Source of the DNA: Gracilaria caudata
Lineage: Eukaryota; Rhodophyta; Florideophyceae; Gracilariales; Gracilariaceae
DNA: 56,537 nt
Reading direction: 5' to 3'
Assembly: GCA_030374735.1 (NCBI GenBank)
Contig: JASCIV010000059.1
Span: forward strand, 1-56,537
Every line of letters starts with the position of its first letter. Within the stretch, counting starts at the first letter, position 1. The notes beneath the pieces were generated by a model. It saw only the letters and a program-made list of their open reading frames with translations, was not told the origin of the DNA and did no database searches. Position numbers and translations under genes: made by a program. Below, one piece after another: positions 1 to 11,336 of this stretch.

Positions 1-1575
1 GTGAGGGCGTAGAGAAAGAGTGGGTTGGACGATGAGGTTGGGGGAGGGATGGTTGGTGCGCGGGAGTGGATGGCAGGAGAGAGGTTCCAGGGCGGAGGGA
101 GGTGCGCGGTTGGGGGTGGGGAGCGATTAAGTATGGCGGAACGCGCTGCGGGCGCGGTGTGGCGCGGTTTGTGAGCTGCGCTCGCTGCGCGCGGCGTGCG
201 CGCGCGCGTGGCACGTACGTGTCCAGCGCGCGTGCGTCGCACGAAATCCGCCGGCACGCGCCACGGGGGTGCGTGGCGAATTGCAGCCGTTGCACGGTTG
301 ACAGACGGCCCAGGCGGCGCGAAGCACTTCGGGGCGCTGGCGAATGGCCCGGTGCCGCGGCGGAGATTCAGCACAGATTTTTGTAGGCCGGCGCGCAGCT
401 GCACGCGCCAATGCGCATGCCATTGGCGCGCGCGGCTGTGCGCCGTCCGTTAGTGAACGACGCCGCTGCGGTGCAAATCGAGCCATATCTGATGCACGCG
501 CCCAATGGATGCGCGGCTCGAGCGTATCTGCGGAAAATCTGAAGCGGCGCGCGCGACGCCGGCTCTGCGGGGCGCGCCTGTAACGCGCATGTAAGCGCTG
601 GCGCGCTGCGAGCTCGCGCCGCTTCGCGCCTGAATCTCGCGCGTGCCGCTTCGCCGCCCAATCAGCGCGCGCGCGCACGCGGCGCGAATCTGCGCGCTCG
701 AGTACTGTAGCGGCGCGGCGCCCCTTCCGTAATTGTTGCGGTGCAATGTAATTGCGCCCCTTCCGCAACGGCGCGCGTTTCGTGACTTACTGTACAAGCC
801 AGCCTGTGCTCGCGCGTCATCAAATAATTACGGAACTGTCCGTAACAGGTAATTGTTCTGACTTACTCGTTCACACGTGCGCCACTTCCGGCGCTGGTTA
901 CACGATGCGTAATACACATGCGCTGCCACTCGCTCGCGCCCAGCTTCCACCCGCTTCTGTTTTCCTGCCGCTTTCGGCTCCCCGCTCTTCGTCACTAATG
1001 TTACAGCACGCCCCGCGCGAACGCCGCATCCACTAACATAACGCCGTCGCACAGCACAAGCTTCGCCACCGCGATCTACCGCTTGCCACCGCAAGAGCAC
1101 CTCCCGTCTGTAAGTGCCCACCATTGATGCAGTTCATTACGTGCACTTGCCTCCGAGAAGCAGCTTCTCTCCACCCTTCGCACCTTGGCACATGCGCAAT
1201 TCCCGATGCTGCTTGGCTGGCACTGCGCCACCCTGCTCACCACTGCCAAAAAGCTCCATACAAGCGTGCAACAGCTATCACACCGCCGCAGCGCCCTGCC
1301 TGATCTGCTCTCCCCCGTATGATACCTTCCTTGTTAAACAAAATTATTATTGCTTTTTTGCCATGTGTACAAGTCGTTCTGTCTGTCGCTATGTCGCAAC
1401 ATGTCGTGTCGTGTCTGTTCGCGTTTTGCCACCCTAGCTGTCAGTCCGGTTCGCAACCACAGCGGCTAGCTTCGCGCCCACCACAACAAGCCGCCAGCTC
1501 ATCGCTCCGCGCCATCGCGCCCCGCGCTTCCGAGCCCTGTCGTCCCGCGCCGAACCGCCGCCCGTTTTGCGCACA
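1..1575. other. Gene-free 5' flank, GC-rich then pyrimidine-rich
   Basis: No supportable gene. Roughly the first 750 bases are very GC-rich with many alternating GCGC runs, so the open frames there look like composition artefacts. From about 1130 the sequence becomes pyrimidine-rich on the plus strand, as expected for the 5' flank of the next gene. Confidence 0.6.
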
Positions 1576-2625
1576 ATGTCCTCCTTCGAAGAAGCCCCGA
1601 AGCTCCCGCGCGAGCCCACGCTCATCCGAGACCAATCCTTATCCGTTAAGCCCGTCACCCCACCGCCGCTCTCCTCAGCGCAGTCTCCCCCATCGCCGCC
1701 GCCGTTCCCCGAATCCGTCCACGTCGCCGCTCACCCGCCCGCTGCGTCCAGTGCGCAAGCCGCTGCTTCTGCGGCTGCGCAGCACACCGAACGGTCCCCT
1801 TCTTCACCGCCGTTGCCAAAGATTTCTAGGGACGCCCCGAAGGAGATGCCGTTGCCGCCAAAGTTTCCCTCCATTCATGATGAGCCTGCTTGGACCAGTC
1901 CGCAATCCGCTCACACACCGCTTTCCACGCAAATGAGCAACGCGTCTCCGCTCGTTTCATCCGCCGCTGTCAATTCAGAAGCTTCTCCTTCACAACCCGT
2001 TCAAGACGTGTCTTGGAATCGTGCCAGTTCGGATAACCTGTCCGCTTCTCTGTCTCAGCCACCCGTTCAACCCGAGGAAGCCGTCGATGATGAACAACCA
2101 AAAGGGGTCCTAGCAAAGATTCTGGGTATGTGTAAACCCAAAAAACCTCCTGTTGATACCACTGAACCGCAGTCGCCTTCAAAGCCGCCGCTTCAAAAAG
2201 TGAAGGATATTGTGTGCAAGCTTCCAGATCCAACCTTAATCTTTGTGTTGCAAGCATCCGTCATTTTATTGTTACATACCTTTGTACCGCACGTGCTACG
2301 TTCATGGCCAGCAAGAATTGTCATTCCCTTGGTGTTAGTGCCTACTGTAGCCGTTACAGCGCTTTGGAGACGCACAATTGTCATCGCGAAACCAGGCAGA
2401 AGTGTGTTGTCTATCGTGAAACCCATACCGAACGCTGGGAAGATGGTCAGCATGGGCGAGACTTTGCGAGCGAGGGAGGCCGCTGTTATTGCTGCGGAGG
2501 AAAGCGTCAGAGAAGGTCAGATGCGTTTGGAGATGTTGAGAAAGGAGATTGAGGCTCGTTTGCCTCCTCAAGATTCCATTACCACGCTTCTGGAGAGCGA
2601 TCAAAGAGCACAGAACGGCTCGTGA
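1576..2625 (+). CDS. Unknown Pro/Ser-rich two-pass membrane protein
   Basis: A protein of 349 aa that I cannot assign to a family. The first ~195 residues are rich in Pro, Ser and Ala and probably disordered. A short basic stretch (CKPKKPP) follows. Two adjacent hydrophobic segments lie at roughly residues 225-245 and 250-265 (LIFVLQASVILLLHTFV and IVIPLVLVPTVAVTALW), then a basic boundary. The C-terminal ~60 residues are charged and probably helical or coiled-coil. This suggests a membrane hairpin with a long cytosolic N-terminus. The ATG at 1576 is the first in frame; an upstream TTG was ignored. No intron is needed. The hydrophobic hairpin and uninterrupted frame support a real gene; function is unknown. 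Confidence 0.65.
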   Translation: MSSFEEAPKLPREPTLIRDQSLSVKPVTPPPLSSAQSPPSPPPFPESVHVAAHPPAASSAQAAASAAAQHTERSPSSPPLPKISRDAPKEMPLPPKFPSIHDEPAWTSPQSAHTPLSTQMSNASPLVSSAAVNSEASPSQPVQDVSWNRASSDNLSASLSQPPVQPEEAVDDEQPKGVLAKILGMCKPKKPPVDTTEPQSPSKPPLQKVKDIVCKLPDPTLIFVLQASVILLLHTFVPHVLRSWPARIVIPLVLVPTVAVTALWRRTIVIAKPGRSVLSIVKPIPNAGKMVSMGETLRAREAAVIAAEESVREGQMRLEMLRKEIEARLPPQDSITTLLESDQRAQNGS

Positions 2626-3564
2626 CTTGCGCCACTACGTTTTCAGTCTTATCTCTGTTGACCATTCGTGTGTTGCTGCGTTGTTGAAAATGGACAATGT
2701 CACTCCGCACGCAACGGAAAGGCGTTCTGAATTACGGAAGGCGAGCCTAGATTGGTTCTGGTTTCGCCGCGTATGCTTATCTATCTACCGCTACTTGAAA
2801 GAGCACCGAGAGTTTTTCAATGCTGCAGAGTAGCAAAAACACCTTGTTTTCCTCGTGTATCCGGGCTGAGAAGCTCCAAGAGGTGAATGTCACCCCTCAA
2901 TACCCGTACCATGGCTAAACCTCAGTCTGTGCGGATGCGCGAGGTGCTCAATTTTGATCACGTGTTAAATGAACCAAGATATTCATAACTGTACGTCATG
3001 TGCCTTGTAGCTCTGGTTAATAGTGATGGACGTGTGGTCGCTCCCCTCTGGGCCTCTAAACGTCACTGGGTCAGGCCCTGTCTTAACAAGCGCGTCAACG
3101 TCCTCTGTCGTGCCACGCGCATTGCCACAGAACCGGCCCCTCCAAAAAAGTTGCCCAAAGGCTGTACGTCATCAGTGAATCGCGGCGTGGGTCTTCCAGT
3201 ATGTTACGCTCTTCATGTATGCCTCGCGATCAATTGGCACACCGCTCCCTCCCTGCGAAATAAGTTCGTTTCTCATCATTGTTATGGGATTCCTTTGAGG
3301 AAAGGGAGTAAGATAGCAAGGAGTCAGTAATGTGTGGTGCACCCCTGCCTTACGGCGCTTTTCGATCGCTCAAACAATCAGCAAAACTCACATTGGAATT
3401 TCGAAGGGCTCGGCCTGCCCTTTTACGCTTATAAGGCGCCATGGGGCATCATCCAGAGCTTCTGTTTTGCTCATGGCTTGATTTTCTTTTTGTATTTGCT
3501 CTCGACTATACACTGTAGAAACGCGCCCAAAAAGGGTGCAAATTGTGCCTTCGTCGGTTAGATT
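2626..3564. other. Convergent spacer, no gene seen
   Basis: This lies between the 3' ends of the unknown membrane protein (plus strand) and the DUF3228 gene (minus strand). Short open frames of 75-110 codons are present, but they have no recognisable domain, splice context or compositional support. Confidence 0.5.
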
Positions 3565-4023
3565 TCACGTCTTAGATGAGCTTGAACCGTGTCTCAACGT
3601 ACAGATGAGGTCAAGATATTTAGAAACCGGGGGAGAAACTTTTTCGCCAGGGAAAAAGCGAACAAGAACCGGAAGCTCCCTTTGATTACGGGCCTCATAC
3701 GAAGTCTTCAGCAAATGTTCGTTTTGAGGTGTGATCTGCATGGCTCCATCATGTATGGAGTCTTCGAAATTGGGCATGAATATATGCTTGCAAAACGGAG
3801 CATAGCCATCAATAAGAACGGGTCGGTCTTTGAATTCATCTTGCATGGCCTTTCGCTGTTCGTAGTATTCAAGAACTTTGTTCATAAACTGCTCTTTCGG
3901 CAGTTTGATCTTTGTGCCACCATAGTGCGGATCGTCAAACTGTCGATGTGCGAATGAATCTAAGGAAATGTCTGGCATGGTGCGCGGAGAAGAGCAAACG
4001 ATTCTTCTCGCAGCGCGCAGCAT
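3565..4023 (-). CDS. DUF3228 family protein
   Basis: A protein of 152 aa that resembles DUF3228, a small family of unknown function found in bacteria, algae, plants and protists. Recognisable blocks are PHYGGTKIKLP near the start, then GYAPFCKHIFMPNF, then NEHLLKTSYEARNQRELPVL, then ARG/PRO-poor FFPGEKV and KYLDLI near the end. The family usually starts close to the segment ISLDSF, so the second ATG at 3978 (137 aa) is the alternative start. The ATG at 4023 adds an Arg-rich leader (MLRAARRIVCSSPRT) that could target an organelle; that is inference. The gene is divergent from the next one. The family call rests on remembered block patterns. Confidence 0.75.
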   Translation of the reverse strand: MLRAARRIVCSSPRTMPDISLDSFAHRQFDDPHYGGTKIKLPKEQFMNKVLEYYEQRKAMQDEFKDRPVLIDGYAPFCKHIFMPNFEDSIHDGAMQITPQNEHLLKTSYEARNQRELPVLVRFFPGEKVSPPVSKYLDLICTLRHGSSSSKT

Positions 4024-4577
4024 CAACTCTGTGGCTCCGAGGCAGGTACAGAGACGGATTGCTTGTCTCGCCGCCAATCTGCTCTTTGCGAACCGTGATT
4101 CACGGTTACAGCAAGCGTGACTTTTCGTTATTGTTGAATCGGCGTATACCTACAAAGGGTAACAAAAGTGCCGTTGCCAACCTGAAGGTCCTCGTTGCGA
4201 TCCATGATGCTGCGCGCTTCTGTCCCATACGAAGGTAGGTGCACCAGCTGCAGGCGCGCGAGTTGGAATCTCTCGGCGAAGAGACTTCAAAGCAACTAAC
4301 ATAACTCTACCCCGCCTTGCCGCTATGAAGGTACAAGGTTAGCCCTCGAGGCGCTCTCGGTGGAACTCAGTGGAAAGTGTGCACACGAGAAGAGGCGGTC
4401 GGAGCGACCAGTCGCCATGTAAATGGTTGTTGCCGGGCCCCCTTTGCGTCGATTTGTTTCTACACTTAACTGCAAAGCTTTGACCGCGCGCACCAATACC
4501 ACTCGCCGACCTGACTGCAGCCTTTTTCTTACTCATGATAGCCCCCTGCTGACAAGAGCAAAACAAACACTCACGTA
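4024..4577. other. Divergent promoter region
   Basis: This is the shared upstream region of the DUF3228 gene (minus strand) and the 232-aa membrane protein (plus strand). It holds CGAAGGTA-like sequence at about 4231-4239. No gene is seen. Confidence 0.5.
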
Positions 4578-5276
4578 ATGCAGCGAAACAGCGACAACAA
4601 GTTGACGAGAGCACGATCACGGAAGAGCTTGGCCACTTCGTGGTCGAAGACGATCGGCAGTGCCGCGCCCTTCTTTGCTGTGATTGTGCTTCTATTCCTA
4701 ACTGCCGTGTACTACAGCGCCATCCGCTCCCACAATGTGGAGCTGTCTTTTGATCAGTTGTCGGCGTTCGAGAGACAAGTCACAACGGTTGGCAACCGAT
4801 CAATCTACTTTGGAGAAGCAGCTCGTGCCGACGACATGCTCACTACTCTAGAGCGACATGCATGGGCAAAGGTAGCGTCCAAGGTAGACTATGTGGCGTT
4901 TGTGTACGATGACCTGTATCGAATGATGAGCGAAGCTTGGTTACAGCAAGTAGACAAGGTGCTCAAAGAGAGCAGCGTCAAAGGGTATGGAATAGTTCTG
5001 TTCTCTTGTGGATGCATAATCCCAAACGTACTCTTCACCGAAACCGACATGCGCTTTGACGGCTATGAATGCTTGATGCTACCTGGCTTCGTGATGAGTC
5101 ATGAGTACGTTCACTTCAGGGATATCGGCGTACGGAAAACGCGCTGCCGCAATCGCGAGGTCGTGATGAAATCCAGCTGGTACGAGAGCAACGGGTGGAA
5201 AGTGGAAGAAGCCCGACGGGAGCACGAAGAACTGCGATTGAAGATGAGTATGGTGGATGGCGAGTACGGCCCTTAG
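4578..5276 (+). CDS. Unknown type II membrane protein
   Basis: A protein of 232 aa with a basic N-terminus (about 27 residues), one clear hydrophobic segment at roughly residues 30-47 (SAAPFFAVIVLLFLTAVYY) and a ~185-residue C-terminal part with several Cys. That layout suggests a type II protein with a luminal or extracellular domain. The C-terminal domain is not recognised. Its end is charged and helical (EEARREHEELRLKM). The ATG at 4578 is the first in frame. An 11-bp unit GCCCTTAGCCG is repeated directly across the stop codon (about 5269-5290). Function is unknown. Confidence 0.65.
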   Translation: MQRNSDNKLTRARSRKSLATSWSKTIGSAAPFFAVIVLLFLTAVYYSAIRSHNVELSFDQLSAFERQVTTVGNRSIYFGEAARADDMLTTLERHAWAKVASKVDYVAFVYDDLYRMMSEAWLQQVDKVLKESSVKGYGIVLFSCGCIIPNVLFTETDMRFDGYECLMLPGFVMSHEYVHFRDIGVRKTRCRNREVVMKSSWYESNGWKVEEARREHEELRLKMSMVDGEYGP

Positions 5277-6233
5277 CCGGCCCTTAGCCGTAATTAACGA
5301 ACGCTGCGAGTTGGGACACGGTGTGATTATCATAGTATGATAACCGAATGTTTTGTAACATGAAGGGGCGCGAAGAAGAGGAGCGCCGGGACCACACGTT
5401 CGAATAGTATTATTTGAACTAAACGGAGAAAAAGAGAAGCCGATAAGCGCAGCGCACATTTGTGAGCGGCAAGTGGCGAACGGATGGCGCTTCGCGGGAG
5501 GGGACAACCAGACGTTGATGGTGGCGGCGACGCGCGGGCGCTGTGAACGGCTGCGGATGCGGGGTGCAGCGTACAGGGGGCCCGGCGAAGGTAGGCTCTT
5601 TTATTATCATTGTCTGCGACGCGGGAATGCGGCTTGCAGCGCGCGTATGATTGTGCGGACCGTGTGCACGAAGCATGCATCTCGGTCCGAGATTGGCGGC
5701 GGCAGTTTCTCGCCGACGGTCCACCGTGCTCGGCGGCACGACGGCACCACAGACCAGCGTGGTGGTAATGCGTCGCTGCGCCGTGCGTGGAAGGCGCACA
5801 AACCAGCGAACGAACCAGCGCGGCGAGCGGCCGAAGGACGCTGTCGGCTCCGCTCGTGTCGGTCGTGACGTGGGGCAGGCGCGTGGGCACGTGCGACGCG
5901 TGCGCGCGGCACGCGCCAACCAACGAGCGAACCATGGCGGCGCAGTTGCTCGCGCCGTCGCATGCCATTCGTCGCGCTCTTCGCCTTTACGTCATTTCTT
6001 CAAGCACAGCATTGTTTCCCACACGCACCACCTCGCCCTGTTTTCTACCCTCGATTAACAGTCACAAACGAACTTCCCCGTTGCCATTCCATTTATCATA
6101 AAGCGCCGCGCTCGCGGTGCCCGTGCCTCTGCCTGCTAACCGCACACAGCATTTCTGCTCTTCCCGTCCGCTCCCATCCCTTCCTTCCCCCTCCCCCGTC
6201 CCTAGCCGTTCCCAATTGGACTTGCTTCGTGCC
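5277..6233. other. GC-rich spacer upstream of the DOMON gene
   Basis: About 5480-5980 is GC-rich and open in several overlapping frames on both strands. None of these encodes a recognisable domain, so I treat them as artefacts. The last ~120 bases are C- and T-rich, as expected for a 5' UTR. Confidence 0.5.
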
Positions 6234-9148
6234 ATGTCCGTGCCGTTTCTGCTGTCGGCCGCTTGCTTGTCGGTGCTGCTGACGCTCTGCGCCGCCCAGG
6301 AGCGCGTACTCATTGGTGAGATCAACACGGTAGAGCATGACGTCAGCGGAACTGTGTATGCTGTCAACGACCGAACACTGGAAATTGAGAACTTCAATTA
6401 TGACGGACAAGGGCCAGCTGTCGTGTATTGGATAGACCGTGGTAACTCTGCAACAACAGAGGGCGTCATTGCTCCGGAGTTAGACAGTTGTGACGTCATT
6501 GGACAATTGCCAGCATTCGACGATGCGACAGTTCGTATCGAATTGCCTGATGGTCTTACTCTGTCCGAAGTTGGATACTTCTCTATTTGGTGCGAGGTTG
6601 CCGCTACATCGTTTGGTGGTCTTGAAATCGATGCAAGTACTTTTACATCTAGTCCACCAGAGGCTGAGCCCCAATGTGCACAGTCACAGTCATTTCCCGT
6701 TCGGGAGGGCTACAGCTGTGAGTCGCTTTCCTCGTCATACCAGGTGCGCTGGCAGCTTGATTCAGACAACCAAGCAGTCAACATTGAACTTGTTGCCGTT
6801 CTTCCTGAAGACAGGTACATGGGCTTTGGTGTCAGTGGTTCCGACCAGGAGACTGACATGGTTGGCAGGTAAGTGTTTCTCAATGGTGGCCTTTCTACTA
6901 CGTGTTCTTCCAGTCTCATGAGATCTAACCGGTGTTTTATGTTCACAGTGACGTTGCCATTGCGTACAGGCAAGGAGAGCAGTACTTTGCCATTGACTAT
7001 CACATGAGCTCGCGGGAATCATGCTCAGCAGGACAGGGCGTTTGTCCAGATGTGGAGCGCGCGCCTAACAACGGAGTGAATCATATCTCGAATATTGAAG
7101 GTGAATCTGAGGGAAACGTCGTTCGCATCTCGTATACTCGACCTATTGCTGCAGAAGACGTTGACCTAGATCGTCCGATCAATACTGATGGTCCTACATT
7201 TATATCTTGGGCAATAGGTCCGTTGGATAGTCAGACTACCCAGCCAAGGTTTCATGGACCCATTGCAGATCTCGACTTCCCCGGTGAGGATGTGGAGATC
7301 GATTTCAACCGCGATGCACAGAACAGCTGCAGCGCTCTTGAAGGGGTCAGTAGTGACACGACCACGGAAAGGCCTTTGCCGTTCGAGAGACCTGTGTTCG
7401 GAAACGTCACTGAGTTCACCGCACGTATAGGGCCAAACGGTGGCGCGAAAGGTGTCGAAGCTCTCAGGGACGATGCATGGGGTATTGCATGGTATATATC
7501 ACCAGCGGGATCTGTGGGAGAGGACGTCCTCATCCCTGCGATTGGCGTCGAACGTGGAAAAACGTACCGGTTCAGTGTTTACGGAGGTGATCCTAGTATC
7601 CCAAGCTACCATCCGTTGTACATCACATCCAGTCGAAGAGGTGGGTACAAGGCTGAAACACCAGAGAATCGATTGAATGAAACCATTTATGCCGGCATCA
7701 ACATAACGGGTCGGAATGACTCTGGAGTCTTCGATTTCGAATCAACCGCTGTTGGAGCGCTCTGTGAATTCAAAACTGATCTCCTAGATACTTCGAATAT
7801 AACATATCAGCAGTATTATGACAGTCTGGATACCTCATGTACGCAAGACGAGAACATTACGAGGAATGCGGGTGAACTGGTGTGGACAGTCGCTCCAGAC
7901 ACTCCAGATCTTGTATACTACCAATGCGTAACGCATCCACTACTGGGCTTTGAGATTCGTGTGTTTGACGAAGGGAATGTGGATTTTGAAACTTTGCGGG
8001 ATGCCAATTTTGGTGGTCGACTGCCGACTGACGATAACACAGATACAGTCTGTACTGTTACTGTGGACAATGAGGAAGTTTCTTTTCAGGGTTGCTCTGA
8101 AATCGATGAGGAGTCGGAGTTTACGGTGTTCTGGAATATCGATGACGACGAAATTGAAACTTTGATTAGAGTGCGCACCGATGGTTACGCTGGGTTCGGC
8201 TGGGGCTACGACAGTATGATTCCTGGTAACGCCGCAATTGTGTACAGGACTGACGACAGTTCGGCTGCAATCAGTGATTATCAGTTGAATCAGCAGAACA
8301 CACAAGGTGTGCAGCCCGACACAAATCAAGACCTGACGAATACTGCAGCATTCGTCGATGGTGACTTCGTGATTGGAAGGTTTACAAGGAGGTTGAACGT
8401 TGCCGGACTACCCGTTATTTCAGCTGACGGTGAGACGAATGCGATTTGGTCTGTTGGTGCACGACCGAATTCGCCAACAACTTTGCAACAACATGGTTCT
8501 CGAGGTTCCGCAACAATCAATCTTGCGCGGGGCTCCGCCACCACGAGTGGATCCGGTCCGTCTACATTCTTTATTGTACATGGTGTATTCATGGGACTTT
8601 CGTGGTTATTGTTTGTACCGACTGCGATCATCACGATGAGGTACTTCAAGAAATACGATCCAATCGCGTTCCAAGTTCATCGTACACTGAATGGTACGGC
8701 CGTGATTTTGGTGGTTGTGGCTTATTTTATGGGAATCGCTCGTGGTAACCGAGCAGAAAGAGCGCATTTGATTATCGGCTCGATTGTGTTCTCTCTGGCT
8801 GTATTGCAAGGACTTGGAGGGCTATTCCGGCCGCACAAGGGTACTCCTGCGCGAAAACCATGGTACTTTGGGCATGCTCTCATGGGAAATGTGGCTTGGT
8901 CCTTGTCAGTTGCGAACGTGTTCATAGGAATTAGGATAATCACAGATCAGGGCGGCTCTGGAGAGAGAGCATGGTATGCAGTAGCGGGTATAGTTGTCGG
9001 AGTTGTGTTACTCCTGCATATCATGTTGAGTTTATTCCCACATCGATTCCCAACAAGGATTGATGAAGATGCGGAGGATGTCGAAGAGAAGTTGAAGGCA
9101 GTACCAGATGACCCCACACCTTTATGTGCTGGGGTCGAAAGCATATAG
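6234..9148 (+). CDS. DM13-DOMON-cytochrome b561 redox protein
   Basis: Two exons, 6234-6868 and 6949-9148, give 944 aa. The 80-nt intron starts GTAAGT and ends TTCACAG; the junction restores DMVGSDVAIAY inside a DOMON domain. A signal peptide covers about residues 1-21. It is followed by DM13 (about 26-135), DOMON (about 160-315), a cupredoxin-like region (about 385-550), a second DOMON (about 578-742) and a cytochrome b561 transmembrane block (about 750-905). The four expected haem-ligand histidines are visible in VHGVFMG, FQVHRT, AHLIIG and GHALMGN. Family knowledge points to transmembrane electron transfer, perhaps from ascorbate, to an extracellular haem domain at the plasma membrane or endomembranes. 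The architecture resembles Arabidopsis AT5G54830. Substrates are unknown. Confidence 0.92.
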
Positions 9149-9943
9149 AGGGCAAAGAGGTAATGTGTGGTTTAATTCATTTATCGGTCGGCTTCAACTG
9201 AAATGCAGTACGCGTTGTGGTAAGCAGCCTTTACGTATTCCAACTCACATGCGTTGAGAAAATGGGGCGCATCAAAGCTGAATCTTAACAGTTCACGGCT
9301 TGTAATCTCACCGTACGAGTACTCGTGCGCAGAGCATTCTGCCTTAAGAAGACAAGGGAGTATGAAGAGAAGTATGTGGAAATAAAACCAAAGAATTTCT
9401 TTCTCTGAATCGCAGTCGTCGCCAGCTCAAGAAGATTACAGTTGTAACGCCGGTAGCGTCTACCCTTCGAAGAAGAGCCGCCAGGGTGAAGTTAGCCAGT
9501 CAAATCGTGGGTGTTGAAATTTCGGAATGCGTTCAGAGTATTGACGTCGAACGGGACCCGTCCCGACGGGCCGTCGCCCATGGGGGTGCAGGTGCGGTGC
9601 GGGAAGCGCAAAGCACGTGACGATTTGTCCAAGTCACCAATCACGCGATGGCGGAATATCTGTGACAATCTCATGCGCGCCAATTCTGCGCTCGCCGCGC
9701 AGAGACCGCGCAGATCTTGCCACCAAATGCTACCCTTGGTACTGTAGCACATGTGCCATCGCCGGATCCGTGCATAAAACCATTCTGTTTCCCACCTAGA
9801 TTTCGCCGCTCCGGCTCCTGGCTCTCCCCCGTCCTCTCTCCCGCTCTCTCTCCCGCTCTCTCTCTCTCTCTCTCTCCGGAGCCCGCCTGCGTGTCGCATC
9901 CTCCCTCCCAGCGCTTCCGTCCAGCGGATCAGTTCCACCCGCA
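9149..9943. other. Intergenic region with CT microsatellite
   Basis: This lies between the DOMON gene and the peroxidase. AATAAA occurs at about 9381, a possible polyadenylation signal. TACCCTTCGAAG (9461-9472) is a partial copy of the TTCGAA palindrome seen elsewhere in the window. A CT-rich tract precedes the peroxidase start. No gene is seen. Confidence 0.5.
9834..9876. repeat. CT-rich microsatellite in peroxidase 5' leader
   Basis: Two copies of a CTCTCTCTCCCG-like unit run into a pure CT dinucleotide tract. It lies 70-110 bases upstream of the peroxidase start and probably forms part of the 5' UTR or promoter. Confidence 0.85.
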
Positions 9944-11336
9944 ATGGCCACACGTCTTCTTGTTGCCCGTCTAGCCGCGCGTGCGCTTTCTACAGCCGTA
10001 ACTTCTACGCCTGCCTCAAGGATTTCTCGCGTGGCTACTTCGCGGACCTTTGAGGCGGCTACGGCTGCCACACGCACTACCACTGCGCTCACGTGCGTCG
10101 CAGCTGTCGGTTTGGGGGCGTCCGTTGCGTACGCTGCTTCGCCGCTCGATGATGCGGTTAGCAAGGAGGATATTGCGGCTGTTGCTGCCGCCATTCATGA
10201 TATGCTCGACAACGACGATGAGGATCTCGGGCCTACGCTTGTGAGGCTTGCGTGGCATGCCAGTGGTACTTATGATAAGGAATCTGGCTCTGGCGGTAGT
10301 GAGGGTGCCACAATGCGCTTTAAACCGGAGAGCGAACATGGAGCCAACGCGGGGTTACATGTCGCCCGGAACGCTCTGGAGCCTATTAAGATTCTCTTCC
10401 CAAACTTTACGTGAGTTGGCCGCTGATCGATTCACATTTTTACAGATCGTCGAGGCACAGTTAAGATACTGACATAAACGTGGTCTATCTCTTATGTCAT
10501 AATGTTTATCTTTCTCAACTGCGGCTTCATCGGGAATCCAAATGATCTGAAAAGATACTCTGATCTGTGGACGGTACGTTTGCGTATGAAGATTCGTGCG
10601 AGCATGACAAGCGATTTGATCCATATCTGACAAGTGGTTTGGGTGGAATTTGTTTTCTGTAGTTAGCAGGAGCCGTAGCTATTGAACACATGGGCGGGCC
10701 CAAGATTGTATGGAGACCTGGCAGACGCGATGCGGCAGATGGAAGTGAGTGTACTCCAGATGGTCGTTTGCCTGACGCCGACAAGGGAAAAGTCGGGGCA
10801 ACAATTCGACATGTTCGTGAGATCTTTGACCGACAAGGATTTGACGATCGTGAGATGGTGGCGCTTATTGGCGCTCACGCTCTGGGAAGATGTCATACTG
10901 ATCGCAGCGGATATACTGGCCCCTGGACGCGTGCCCCAACTACTTTCTCGAACCTTTACTACAAGGAACTTTTGGAAAACATTTGGACTCTGAAGAATTG
11001 GGAGGGCCCGGATCAGTTCGAGGGTAAGTTTATCGAGTGGATGTGTGGATTGTTGGTTTGGCGCGTTTGAATAGAGCGCGTTACTAATTACTTTTCTTGA
11101 TTTTGTGATGTCTGTCAAACCATGAAACAGATCCTACTGGCGATTTGATGATGCTTCCTTCCGATATGGCACTACTTTGGGACAAAAACTTCAGGAAGTA
11201 TGTGGTGGAGTTTGCTGACAATGAAGAGGAATTCTTCAAGGCGTTTGCTTCTGCATTCCAAAAGCTGGAGGAAAATGGGGTGAAGGCATTTAAGGGAGTG
11301 GGGGGCACAGGAAAGCCTTGGTACAAGTTTTGGTAG
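9944..11336 (+). CDS. APX: Hybrid ascorbate/cytochrome c peroxidase
   Basis: Four exons, 9944-10410, 10555-10573, 10663-11023 and 11131-11336, give 350 aa. Exon 2 is only 19 nt and encodes YSDLWT, which the class I haem peroxidase fold requires. The distal triad is Arg101-Trp104-His105 (RLAWH). The proximal His is 234 (GAHALG), with Trp250 in GYTGPW as in cytochrome c peroxidase and Asp294 in MMLPSD. Arg243, nine residues after the proximal His, matches the ascorbate-binding Arg172 of plant APX, where yeast cytochrome c peroxidase has Asn. This combination marks the APX-CCP hybrid group. An Ala/Arg-rich leader and a hydrophobic segment (about 47-65) suggest a membrane-anchored organellar enzyme, mitochondrial or plastid. 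It removes hydrogen peroxide. The electron donor needs testing. Confidence 0.93.

Noticed and set aside
127..797. Long overlapping open frames on both strands
   Set aside because: They lie in GCGC-rich DNA where stops are rare, have Arg/Ala-rich composition and no domain, and start at non-ATG codons in part.
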